A DNA stretch of 64,000 bases from positions 62,001-126,000 of the forward strand of contig JAFZIN010000007.1 in assembly GCA_017554305.1 (NCBI GenBank), in the 5' to 3' direction. The notes under the pieces were generated by a model. That model made no database searches and had not been told where the DNA came from. It saw nothing but the letters and a program-made list of their open reading frames with translations. Origin of the DNA: Bacteroidales bacterium. Lineage in GTDB: Bacteria; Bacteroidota; Bacteroidia; Bacteroidales; UBA932. Below are positions 27,751 to 35,251 of this stretch, one piece after another; the stretch's first letter is position 1, and each line of letters begins with the position of its first letter. A program made the position numbers and the translations under genes.

Positions 27751-28260
27751 ATGGCAGATTACTCACCAACATCACTTTTCACACTTGTTCCTGCAGAAGG
27801 CAGCCATAAAATGTCTCTGCAGCAGATTCTTGCGGAACTCTTTAACCTTCCGCAGGAGACAGAGGTATTTACAGAAGAGGTTCCGGAGTACAACGCCACC
27901 CTTGTATATTGCTGGGAAAGAGAGCATAACCAGGCTCTCTCTCCAATGGCTTCGCTAAAGCCAACGGTTTTAAAACACCTTAAATCTCTCTCCAAAATTA
28001 AGGAGCACAACAAACTCATTCTTGATTTTGATATCAGCAGAAAGAAGACTACGCTGCTGCTGGCTGAGGGAGAGAAACTTATACTTGCCAACAGCTACCA
28101 CACGGTAGATTTTGGAAGCGCCATTTACTATATGCTGGAACTTCTGAGAAAGAGCCAGTTGAACCCTCAGCAGACCACGGTAAACCTCTACGGCAAAACC
28201 ACGGATGAGGAGCTCAAGCGCCTTGGAGAGTACGTTAAAGAGATAAAAATCTGCTTATGA
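27751..28260 (+). CDS. DUF3822 family protein
   Basis: 169 aa, cytoplasmic, no signal. The pattern (KLILDFDISRKKTTLLLAEGEKLILANSY near residues 88-115; LYGKTTDEELKRLGEYV) fits DUF3822, a Bacteroidetes family with an actin-like ATPase-type fold and no known function. Its stop overlaps the rsmD start (ATGA at 28257-28260), the usual arrangement in Bacteroidales, which points to a shared role in ribosome or RNA maturation. Confidence 0.8.
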   Translation: MADYSPTSLFTLVPAEGSHKMSLQQILAELFNLPQETEVFTEEVPEYNATLVYCWEREHNQALSPMASLKPTVLKHLKSLSKIKEHNKLILDFDISRKKTTLLLAEGEKLILANSYHTVDFGSAIYYMLELLRKSQLNPQQTTVNLYGKTTDEELKRLGEYVKEIKICL

Positions 28261-28808
28261 GAATTATAGGCGGATATCTGAAAGGCAAAACCATTATGCC
28301 GCCTGCAGGCTATCCTGCAAGACCAACCACAGACTTTGCAAAAGAGGGATTGTTCAACATCCTGGAGAATGAGTTTGACTTTGCAAACCGCTCACTCTTA
28401 GACCTTTTTGGCGGAACGGGAAGTATATGCGCAGAGTTTATATCCAGAGGAGGAGCGGAAGCCGTATGCGTTGAGATGAACCGCAAGAACGCCTCCTTTA
28501 TAAGCAAGATGCACAGGAGCCTGGGTATAAAGACCATTAGGACAGTCCATTGCAATGTGTTTGACTTTTTGGATCTCTGCAACCGGGAGTTCGACTTCAT
28601 CTTTGCAGACCCGCCCTATCAGTTGGAAGGCATTGACACCCTGCCGGACAAGATCTTTGCCCACAAGCCGGCTATACTTGTGCAGGAAGAGAAGCGTGCA
28701 GAGTGCTATTTCATATTGGAGCACGGGGCAGATTATGACTTTAGCAACCATCCAAGATTTGTGAAGGAGAGGCACTACGGAAACGTTCATTTCTCCTTCT
28801 TTAAATAG
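28257..28808 (+). CDS. rsmD: 16S rRNA (guanine966-N2)-methyltransferase RsmD
   Basis: 183 aa. The start MRIIGGYLKGK is diagnostic. SAM-binding motif LLDLFGGTGSICAEFISRGA-like (residues ~45-62) and the catalytic DPPY motif (FIFADPPYQL, ~120) are present. It methylates G966 of 16S rRNA in the small subunit. Four-base overlap with the DUF3822 gene. Confidence 0.95.
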   Translation: MRIIGGYLKGKTIMPPAGYPARPTTDFAKEGLFNILENEFDFANRSLLDLFGGTGSICAEFISRGGAEAVCVEMNRKNASFISKMHRSLGIKTIRTVHCNVFDFLDLCNREFDFIFADPPYQLEGIDTLPDKIFAHKPAILVQEEKRAECYFILEHGADYDFSNHPRFVKERHYGNVHFSFFK

Positions 28809-28857
28809 AGCCTTCATTAATCCTAAGGCCTTGTATCCATAAAAGTTTATTAACTAC

Positions 28858-28887
28858 TTGCAGAATAAAAAAAGTTATCTATATTTG
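28858..28887 (+). promoter_or_regulatory. Promoter of tRNA-Asp
   Basis: TTG (28858-28860), 19-base spacer, TATATTTG (28880-28887), about 17 bases before the mature tRNA 5' end. Confidence 0.8.
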
Positions 28888-28904
28888 CACTCCCAAACAA
28901 AAAC

Positions 28905-28979
28905 GGTGCGTTAGTTCAGTTTGGTTAGAATGCCTGCCTGTCACGCAGGAGGTCACGAGTTCGAGCCTCGTACGCACCG
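28905..28979 (+). tRNA. tRNA-Asp (anticodon GTC)
   Basis: Full cloverleaf: acceptor GGTGCGT/ACGCACC, anticodon arm CCTGC-CTGTCAC-GCAGG with GTC, T arm ACGAG-TTCGAGC-CTCGT. Discriminator G, no encoded CCA. It has its own promoter upstream and a terminator directly after it, so it is a single-gene unit. Confidence 0.97.
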
Positions 28980-28980
28980 C

Positions 28981-29017
28981 AAAAAAAAGAGAGTTGCGAA
29001 GGCAACTCTCTTTTTTT
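28981..29017 (+). terminator. Intrinsic terminator of tRNA-Asp
   Basis: A-tract, stem GAGAGTTGC/GCAACTCTC with loop GAAG, then seven T. The A and T tracts also pair, so it could work in both directions. Confidence 0.92.
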
Positions 29018-29031
29018 GCGGTGCTTTGCAC

Positions 29032-29105
29032 TTTTGTCCCCCCCGGCTTTGCCGGCCCCTCTAGGGGCATGCGATGCTCCGCATCGGGCGCAAGCGCCTT
29101 ATTAA
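29032..29105 (+). repeat. Four-hairpin intergenic element, copy A
   Basis: Hairpins in order: CCGGC-TTT-GCCGG, CCCC-TCTA-GGGG, CGATGC-TCC-GCATCG, GGCGC-AA-GCGCC, then CTTATTAA. It lies between the tRNA-Asp terminator and the 3' end of the AMP-ligase gene. An extra hairpin GGTGC-GAAA-GCACC follows at 29109-29122. See copies B (32551) and C (43921). Confidence 0.85.
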
Positions 29106-29121
29106 TGTGGTGCGAAAGCAC

Positions 29122-30903
29122 CTATTCTATCTTGATGCCTTGGGCGGCGAGCATCTTGAGGCCTATGTCTTTCAGTTTGAATTTCTGGATTTTACCGCTG
29201 CCGGTAAGAGGATACTCATCTACAAAGAGAACGTACTTTGGAATCTTGAAGCGGGAGATTTTTCCAAAGCAGAAGTCCTTTACTATCTCCTCTGAGAGGT
29301 TGGCTCCCTCTGCAGGAATGATGTATGCGGCAACCTGCTCTCCGTACTTCTTTGACGGAATACCGGCAACCTGAACATCCTTTACGCCAGGGAGTTTGTA
29401 AAGGAACTCCTCAATCTCTCTAGGGTAGATATTCTCTCCGCCCCTGATTATCATATCTTTAATGCGGCCTGTAACCTTGAAGTTGCCGTCCTCGTCCAAC
29501 ACTCCCAGGTCTCCGGAATGGAGCCAACCGTCCTTGTCTATTGCCTCAGCCGTAGCCTCAGGATTGTTGTAGTAACCCTTCATTGTGTTGTATCCGCGGT
29601 TGCAGAACTCGCCAACCTCACCGGGCTTGCAGAAGTGTCCTGTTTCCGGATCTATTATCTTGACTTCTGTATGCTCGAACTCGTAACCTACTGTTGTACA
29701 GCGCTCTTCAAAGGTCTGCTCAAATCTTGTGTGAGTCATTCCAGGAGAGGCTTCCGTAAGACCGTAAACGCTTGTCACCCTCATATACATCTTCTCCTCA
29801 ACCTCTCTCATCAGCTCAATAGGACAGAGAGCCCCGGCCATAATGCCCACTCTCAGACTCCTGAGGTTGAACATATCAAACATTGGGTGGTTGAGCATTG
29901 CAATGTACATTGTAGGAACTCCGTAAACGGAGGTACATCTCTCTTTGTGAATGGAAGCCAGAACTACCAGCGGATCAAAGCGTTCCACCATTACCTGAGT
30001 ACAGCCGTGAGTAAGCACGTTCATTGTAGCCAGCACTATTCCAAAGCAGTGGAAGAGCGGCACGCAGCAGCAGAGTTTGTCCTCTGAGGTAAAACGCATG
30101 TGTTCTCCGGTAAGGAATCCGTTGTTTGTAATGTTGTAATGCGTTAACATTACGCCCTTTGGAAAGCCTGTAGTTCCGGAGGTATACTGCATATTTACAA
30201 CATCCAGGCAATTGGTCTTCTCTTTGAGAGCGTTGAGCATAGCGTCTCCGGAATTTTCTCCCAGTATCATGAGTTCCTGAGTGTTGTACATTCCGCGGAA
30301 CTTCTCCTGTCCAATATAAACAACGTTCTTCAGGCACGGAAACCTCTCACTCTTAAGCTCTCCGCGGGGACAAGTCCGCAGCTCCGGCAGCATCTGGTAG
30401 ACCATGCTGAGATAGTCCGTATCTCTGTCGCGATCAATAACACAGAGAGTATGCAAATCTGCATTCTTGCAAAGGTACTCCAGCTCGTTCTGCTGGTAGT
30501 TGGTATTGACGGTAACGCTCACCGCTCCAATCTTTGAGCAGGCGTACATTATTGTAAGCCAGTCCGGTACGTTGGTGGCCCAGATTCCCACGTGAGTTCC
30601 TCTGGTAACGCCAATGCCAATCAGACCCTTGGCCATTGTATCAATTCTCTGATTGAACTGCTTGTATGTAAAACGTAAATCTCTGTCTGAATAGACTATG
30701 GCCTCCTTATCCGGAGTCTCCTCAGCCCATTTCTCCATCCACTGACCTATAGTGAGCTCGCTTAGAGGCAGTTGCTTATTTTTCCTGCGAAGCCTCTTCT
30801 GAATTTCTGCAAGAATCTTGTTGGAACTTTTCTTTATCTGCTCTACCGTCTGCCCTCTTCCGGTGTTTTTAACCGGACGGACTCTCTTAGCGGATTCTCT
30901 CAT
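29122..30903 (-). CDS. AMP-dependent acyl-CoA synthetase/ligase
   Basis: 593 aa. ANL-superfamily motifs: [13 protein letters not shown] (ATP/AMP loop, ~residue 242), [18 protein letters not shown], and the C-terminal lysine motif [13 protein letters not shown]. It activates a fatty or aromatic acid as acyl-AMP and transfers it to CoA. The first ~45 residues are an unusually basic extension before the normal family start ([13 protein letters not shown]). No other start codon fits, and the gene begins 12 bases after the XRE-cupin gene, so the extension looks real. The acid used is unknown. Confidence 0.9.
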   Translation of the reverse strand: MRESAKRVRPVKNTGRGQTVEQIKKSSNKILAEIQKRLRRKNKQLPLSELTIGQWMEKWAEETPDKEAIVYSDRDLRFTYKQFNQRIDTMAKGLIGIGVTRGTHVGIWATNVPDWLTIMYACSKIGAVSVTVNTNYQQNELEYLCKNADLHTLCVIDRDRDTDYLSMVYQMLPELRTCPRGELKSERFPCLKNVVYIGQEKFRGMYNTQELMILGENSGDAMLNALKEKTNCLDVVNMQYTSGTTGFPKGVMLTHYNITNNGFLTGEHMRFTSEDKLCCCVPLFHCFGIVLATMNVLTHGCTQVMVERFDPLVVLASIHKERCTSVYGVPTMYIAMLNHPMFDMFNLRSLRVGIMAGALCPIELMREVEEKMYMRVTSVYGLTEASPGMTHTRFEQTFEERCTTVGYEFEHTEVKIIDPETGHFCKPGEVGEFCNRGYNTMKGYYNNPEATAEAIDKDGWLHSGDLGVLDEDGNFKVTGRIKDMIIRGGENIYPREIEEFLYKLPGVKDVQVAGIPSKKYGEQVAAYIIPAEGANLSEEIVKDFCFGKISRFKIPKYVLFVDEYPLTGSGKIQKFKLKDIGLKMLAAQGIKIE

Positions 30904-30915
30904 TTTAAAGATTTG

Positions 30916-31491
30916 TTATGCTGGGAAATAAATAACTGTAAGCACCTTAGCCGGCTTTGTCTTATATGCGGAACCCACATAATGCGGAACTATGGAATCA
31001 TAATAGATTGTCTCACCGGGCTTTAGGATATAAGTCTTCTTTCCGTACTGAACCTCAACCTTTCCCTCCATCACAAAGATGAACTCCTCACCCTCATGAG
31101 ATGAATGACTCTTAGGGCCGTTATATGGCTCCATTTCAATCATATAGGCATCCATCTGACGGTTTTTCTTATCATAACAAAGAGAGTAGAAATGCATAAA
31201 CGGACTCTCCTCTCTCAGCTTTCGCAGAGTAGGAATTCTTCTGCCTGTATTTACGGATGAAATAACCGGTTTCAGATCCTCTTCACCATCCAGGAAAGTT
31301 CCCGGCCTTATACCCAAAACCTTTGAAATTTTATCAATATCACCGATAGTTGGCGTAAAGTTGTCATTCTCAAGTCTTTTGAGGAAAGCATCGTCTATTC
31401 CTGTCTTATCCTTAACATCTCCAACACTTATTTGCTTTGCCTTACGTACAGATTTGATACGGTCTCCAATCTTGGTTTCAATCTTGTCCAT
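30916..31491 (-). CDS. XRE-family regulator with cupin domain
   Basis: 191 aa. Helix-turn-helix at residues ~10-62 (IKSVRKAKQISVGDVKDKTGIDDAFLKRLENDNFTP); cupin_2 at ~115-190 (HEGEEFIFVMEGKVEVQYG...LKPGETIYYDSIVPHYV). This two-domain type senses a small molecule and controls the neighbouring operon. It is co-oriented with the CoA ligase 12 bases downstream and probably regulates it. A weak promoter-like pair (TTG-N18-TACATTTC) lies in the gap upstream. Confidence 0.93.
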   Translation of the reverse strand: MDKIETKIGDRIKSVRKAKQISVGDVKDKTGIDDAFLKRLENDNFTPTIGDIDKISKVLGIRPGTFLDGEEDLKPVISSVNTGRRIPTLRKLREESPFMHFYSLCYDKKNRQMDAYMIEMEPYNGPKSHSSHEGEEFIFVMEGKVEVQYGKKTYILKPGETIYYDSIVPHYVGSAYKTKPAKVLTVIYFPA

Positions 31492-31540
31492 GGTACTTTC
31501 CTTAAAAATTTCAGCAATGATAGTAATAATTTATGAAATG

Positions 31541-31577
31541 TAAGCAAAAAATATGCTAACCAAAATTATTATCTTTG
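31541..31577 (+). promoter_or_regulatory. lysR promoter with candidate autoregulatory operator
   Basis: TATCTTTG at 31570-31577 puts the transcript start at about the lysR ATG (31582). No TTG lies at the right distance. The -33 area is instead occupied by a near-palindrome TAAGCA-N7-TGCTAA (31541-31559), with the spacing of a LysR-type operator, placed to control both divergent transcripts. Confidence 0.45.
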
Positions 31578-31581
31578 TAAT

Positions 31582-32505
31582 ATGGATTTCAGACTTAAGG
31601 TTTTTGTAACAGCTGCAGAGGAACTCAACTATTCCAACGCGGCAAAGAAACTGAACATAACACAGCCCGCTGTAACGCACCATATCAAGCTTTTAGAGGA
31701 ACAGTACGGCCTTCAGCTTCTTTCCCGCAAAGGCAATCGTTTTACCCTTACCTACAGCGGAGAAATCTTTTTGGAGAGGGCAAAAAAAATACTTTCAATT
31801 TATAAGGAGATTGAACAGGAGAGCATTTTACTCTCCAACGTGGCGGAGGGTGTATTCACCATTGGAGTGCCGGAGCCTATCTACTACGGAATTTTTCCCG
31901 ATTTTACCGCAGATTACTGCCGCCTCTCTCCAAAGGCCACCATATACCATAAGATTCTGAAATTAAAAGAGATAAATGAGGCGGTAAAGAGCCAGCAGGT
32001 AAACGTTGGCATTACCGTTTCACATACACCTCCAACTCCGGAAGAAGAGGCCGGCGGCTTCTTTACAGACAGGCTTTTAGCGCTTACCTCATCACCCGTA
32101 AAGAGTGACATCTACTATGATTTGCCGGAGACCAAACTCCTTCTCTATGACGGTGATCCTGAAACAAGTGCAGAGATAACCTCCATAATCTCCAAGGCGG
32201 GCCATAGCCTTAACAACCTAACCGTTGCCGCCACAATGAAAGACCCAACCTCTGCCCTCAGATTTATGGCGGAATACGGCCTGGGCAACAAAGGCACCAC
32301 CTACCCGTTAATGGGATTCTTCTGGAAAAGCCAGGTATCCAAGATGTTAGAGAGCAAGATAATCTCACCTGTAAACATTACGGAGCTGCAGGATCAGACC
32401 CCGCCAACCAGAAGGTACTGTATTGCACAGGCCGCCGGCAAAGAGATACCGGGCTTTGCCACGTATGCCAGGGGCTGGGCGGAGAAAAAGAACCTGGGGC
32501 TATAG
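31582..32505 (+). CDS. LysR-family transcriptional regulator
   Basis: 307 aa. N-terminal winged HTH (residues ~1-60: FVTAAEELNYSNAAKKLNITQPAVTHHIKLLEEQYG), then a periplasmic-binding-type effector domain (~88-300). The start fits the family exactly, even though the -7 box leaves almost no leader. It is divergent from the XRE-cupin/CoA-ligase pair, a common layout for control of neighbouring genes. The effector is not known. Confidence 0.92.
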   Translation: MDFRLKVFVTAAEELNYSNAAKKLNITQPAVTHHIKLLEEQYGLQLLSRKGNRFTLTYSGEIFLERAKKILSIYKEIEQESILLSNVAEGVFTIGVPEPIYYGIFPDFTADYCRLSPKATIYHKILKLKEINEAVKSQQVNVGITVSHTPPTPEEEAGGFFTDRLLALTSSPVKSDIYYDLPETKLLLYDGDPETSAEITSIISKAGHSLNNLTVAATMKDPTSALRFMAEYGLGNKGTTYPLMGFFWKSQVSKMLESKIISPVNITELQDQTPPTRRYCIAQAAGKEIPGFATYARGWAEKKNLGL

Positions 32506-32550
32506 GCCAACCCGCAACCTGCACACACCCACATGCCTTCGCACATTTTA

Positions 32551-32630
32551 TTTGTCACCCCGCTGACACAGTCAGCACCCCTCAAGGGGGTATGCTGTGC
32601 TCCGCACAGGGCACTGAAGTGCCTTGTTAA
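32551..32630 (+). repeat. Four-hairpin intergenic element, copy B
   Basis: Hairpins: GCTGAC-ACA-GTCAGC, CCCC-TCAA-GGGG, CTGTGC-TCC-GCACAG, GGCAC-TGAA-GTGCC, then CTTGTTAA. Stem sequences differ from copy A but remain paired; the TCC and TCAA loops and the GCCTTnTTAA end are kept. It lies between the convergent lysR and acetyltransferase genes. Confidence 0.85.
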
Positions 32631-32660
32631 TGAGCGTGCTACAGCAAAAATGCAGAAGCG

Positions 32661-33254
32661 TTATTCTTCAATCTTGTAAACGGTGTTGTTGTAGAGGCGG
32701 TAGCGTTCTCCGCTTTCAGGGCAGACGGCAATCATAGAGCCGTCCTTCTCCTTTTTGAAGTTGAGGCGGCAACCGTAACGGCTCATCCAACCAATCTGAC
32801 GTGATGGATTGCCAACAACAAGAGCGTATGGAAGAATGTCCTTTGTTACAACGCACCCCGCACCAATAAAGGCGTATTCACCTATGTTATTGCCACATAC
32901 AATGGTTGCATTTGCTCCAATGGTTGCGCCCTTCCCCACAAATGTCTCTTTATAAGCGTTTTTGCGGTTTACCGCACTGCGGGGATTTATCACATTTGTA
33001 AAGACACAGGAAGGCCCCAGGAATACATCATCTGCACAACTAACTCCGGTATAGACAGATACGTTGTTCTGAACTTTGCAGTTTTTCCCCAGAGTAACAC
33101 CAGGAGAGATAACCACATTCTGCCCAATGTTGCAGTTCTCACCCACCACGGCACCGCTCATAATGTGAGAGAAATGCCAGATCTTTGTTCCCTCACCAAT
33201 GGAACAACCCTCATCTATCACCGCTGTTGGGTGTACAAAAAACTTCTCTTCCAT
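32661..33254 (-). CDS. Left-handed beta-helix sugar N-acetyltransferase (WlbB/WbpD-like)
   Basis: 197 aa. Hexapeptide-repeat protein with many V/I-G-x-x-x units (SIGEGTKIWHFSHIM, VTLGKNCKVQNN, FVGKGATIGANATIV, AYAFIGAG-like). The start FVHPTAVIDEG and the sequence KIWHFSHI fit the UDP-2-acetamido-3-amino-2,3-dideoxyglucuronate N-acetyltransferase group used for O-antigen sugars. None of the partner enzymes (WlbA, WlbC) is nearby, so it is an orphan here. Its last ~45 residues (KEKDGSMIAVCPESGERYRLYNN) are a small C-terminal add-on. Confidence 0.82.
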   Translation of the reverse strand: MEEKFFVHPTAVIDEGCSIGEGTKIWHFSHIMSGAVVGENCNIGQNVVISPGVTLGKNCKVQNNVSVYTGVSCADDVFLGPSCVFTNVINPRSAVNRKNAYKETFVGKGATIGANATIVCGNNIGEYAFIGAGCVVTKDILPYALVVGNPSRQIGWMSRYGCRLNFKKEKDGSMIAVCPESGERYRLYNNTVYKIEE

Positions 33255-33291
33255 ACCAAATGATTTTTAACTCCTCAAAGTTAAAAAATTA

Positions 33292-34665
33292 TTATTTTAG
33301 AAGGAGATAGTCTGTGACTTTTTTCATGCCCGGGTAACCGAAGTAAAGGTCTACTATGATGCCGGTTATGGCAATGGGTTTCTTTAGGTGTTCCGGATGG
33401 TCTACAAGATTGAGAGCGTTTCTGATTGGGCCTTCCGTTAGTTCAATTGCCATTGTCTTTTCCTTGAGGGTTTGCCAGTCGTTGGCCGCAACAACAATGT
33501 TTGTCTTTGATTTAAAAGGTTTTACCCTATTGAAGGTGGTTGAGGTTGCGTCTCCCCCCACTATGTAGCCAAAGAGTTTTAAGGTATCACCCACGTGGTT
33601 TTGCGCATACCAGACAGACTGGCAGCCGTACGGAGCAATGCCCGGAACATTGTAATATTCAGATACTCTGGTTCTTGTGGTGTCTATCTTCATAGAGAGT
33701 CCTGTTGAAGGAACCTTGGTAAGATCATAATCCAGCTTGATGGTTACAAGTTCCGTTGCCTTTAACTTCCTGGTAAATAGAACGGTATCTTCATAGCCGG
33801 GTTTATCGGGCGGAGTGTAGGTTGGGTAACCGTCTTTGTTCTTGTACTTTACGGTTATGGTTCCCGGATAGAAATAGACGTAATCTCTTGAGCCGTAATT
33901 GTACTTGAAAGAAACCGAGTCTCTGCTCAGATATAGTCCCGTTCCCTTAAACCAAGAGAGAAATCCCGATGTGAATTCAAATCGCACACCTCCCGTCATC
34001 TGCCTGGATAGCAGAGAGATACACATAGTGCTGTCTTTCTTTGCCTTCACCGTCACCTCCTGCCCGAATAGCGGCCGTAGTGTTCCCGGCTCTTTGAACT
34101 CTTCAGATGTAATGCGCACTTTGTAGTTGCCGGGCTTCACATACAGCATCTCCGGACGGTTAATGTAGAGCCCCTCGTAAAACACTGTACCGGAGCTGTT
34201 TGCAATTGTCAGAATGTACTTTGTAGAATCCAGCGCTGCTGTTATTGCCCATGACTCAACTGAGCCTGAACCGCCATAACACTCTGCATATAAATGCTTT
34301 TGCTCATTACATAAAATGCATTCTTTTCCTCCCGATAGTTTCTTAGTTATGTATAACTGCCTTATACTGTCTGATATGCTCTGCGGTATAACAGATTCAT
34401 TATGCGTAGCTTGCACGGCTTGCGTAGTTTGCCTGGCCTGCAATTCCTCTACAATAACAAGGCAGCTGTCAAATGAGGCCCTGTCCAAAACAAACGAGAG
34501 AGCGGCTTTGCCCTCCGTGGTGTCTTTCTGCTTCTCCTCTTTTCCCTCTTCACTCAACGGTTTGATACAGGAAAATGGTGAAAATAAGCATGTTGCAACT
34601 AGTGCTAAAAAGATGAATGCCCTTTCAACTCTTGGAAGGCATCCGGAAAAACTTGTTCCCTTCAT
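33292..34665 (-). CDS. Lipoprotein, DUF4493-like with C-terminal OB-like domain
   Basis: 457 aa. Type II signal with lipobox FSPFSC (Cys near residue 33). Middle region (AALSFVLDRAS...; YILTIANSSGTVFYEGLY; LYVKPGNYKVRITS; VTVKAKKDSTMCISL) resembles the Bacteroides DUF4493 fold of cell-surface lipoproteins. The last ~110 residues (SVWYAQNHVGDTLKLFGYIVGGDATS...ITGIIVDLYFGYPG) look like an OB-type DUF6359 module. It has an unusually strong Shine-Dalgarno (AGGAGG at 34677-34672), rare in this phylum. Role unknown, likely outer-membrane or surface. Confidence 0.72.
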   Translation of the reverse strand: MKGTSFSGCLPRVERAFIFLALVATCLFSPFSCIKPLSEEGKEEKQKDTTEGKAALSFVLDRASFDSCLVIVEELQARQTTQAVQATHNESVIPQSISDSIRQLYITKKLSGGKECILCNEQKHLYAECYGGSGSVESWAITAALDSTKYILTIANSSGTVFYEGLYINRPEMLYVKPGNYKVRITSEEFKEPGTLRPLFGQEVTVKAKKDSTMCISLLSRQMTGGVRFEFTSGFLSWFKGTGLYLSRDSVSFKYNYGSRDYVYFYPGTITVKYKNKDGYPTYTPPDKPGYEDTVLFTRKLKATELVTIKLDYDLTKVPSTGLSMKIDTTRTRVSEYYNVPGIAPYGCQSVWYAQNHVGDTLKLFGYIVGGDATSTTFNRVKPFKSKTNIVVAANDWQTLKEKTMAIELTEGPIRNALNLVDHPEHLKKPIAITGIIVDLYFGYPGMKKVTDYLLLK

Positions 34666-34932
34666 ATTCTTCCTCCTATTTTTAATGGTTCTTATTTGAG
34701 GAGCAATGTAAAGGGTAATTGTTTAACCTCCAAGCCATTGGGTAAAATTGACCCGCCTAACAGGATACATTTTATCCACAGGTACAATTTTACTTTTTTG
34801 CAGGGAGTGGGTGCCCGGGAACGTTCCCGGTGTCCATGTTTTTGGGACACTGGGAACACTTTATCAGTGATGGTGTGTAAGGTGGTGCTAAAAGTGGGAC
34901 ACCTGCAACACTTGGGGAACAATGATAAAAGT

Positions 34933-35040
34933 CGTGCAACAGATATATCTAATAATGAACAATTTACAACTTTGCCTGGTGTAGATATTCAGGAGAGGCT
35001 ATTGATTAAATGATTGATTATTAACGTATAACGTTGCACG
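34933..35040 (+). repeat. 108-bp element with terminal inverted repeats, copy 1
   Basis: Begins CGTGCAAC and ends GTTGCACG. Shared inner blocks with copy 2 at 53828-53935: TGCCTGGT, GGAGAG, ATTG and TGATTG in the same order and spacing. Both copies are exactly 108 bp. It appears to sit within the hairpin array. Confidence 0.75.
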
Positions 35041-35048
35041 ATCTAATG

Positions 35049-35245
35049 GCTTGTGGGTGAGAGTGTGCAAGGTGGTGCTAAAGGTGGGACACCTTGCACG
35101 TTTTGATGGGTAAAGTGTGCAAGGTGGTGCTGAGAATGGGACACCTTGCACGTTTTGATGGGTAAAGTGTGTAAGGTGGTGCCAAAAGTGGGACACCTTG
35201 CACGTTTTGATGGGTGAGAGTGTGCAAGGTGGTGCCAAAAATTGG
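35049..35245 (+). repeat. 52-bp tandem repeat array, each unit a hairpin
   Basis: Three full units and one cut unit start at 35065, 35117, 35169 and 35222. Each has stem GTGCAAGGTG/CACCTTGCAC and a 15-base loop of type GTGCtaaagGTGGGA, followed by GTTTTGATGGGT. Unit 3 has a C-to-T change that keeps pairing as G-U. A worn unit occurs at 34875. The period (52, once 53) is not a multiple of three, so it is not coding. It ends 6 bp before the pcrA stop. Confidence 0.88.
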
Positions 35246-35251
35246 ATATGC

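Larger units (their letters stand above)
34666..35251. other. 586-bp gene-free, repeat-rich region
   Basis: No credible gene. Content in order: AT-rich leader of the lipoprotein gene; a perfect palindrome CCGGGAACGTTCCCGG (34813-34828) overlapping a 13-bp hairpin (GTTCCCGGTGTCC/GGACACTGGGAAC); a degenerate hairpin unit at 34875; the 108-bp element copy 1; and the 52-bp tandem hairpin array up to the pcrA stop. The 79-residue open frame on the minus strand is made of the repeats and is not convincing as a gene. Confidence 0.8.

Noticed and set aside
34999..35238. 79-residue repeat protein on the minus strand
   Set aside because: The 52-bp period is not a multiple of three and the frame only echoes the hairpin array.
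35049..35245. CRISPR array
   Set aside because: Units are directly adjacent with near-identical content and no unique spacers; no cas genes in the window.
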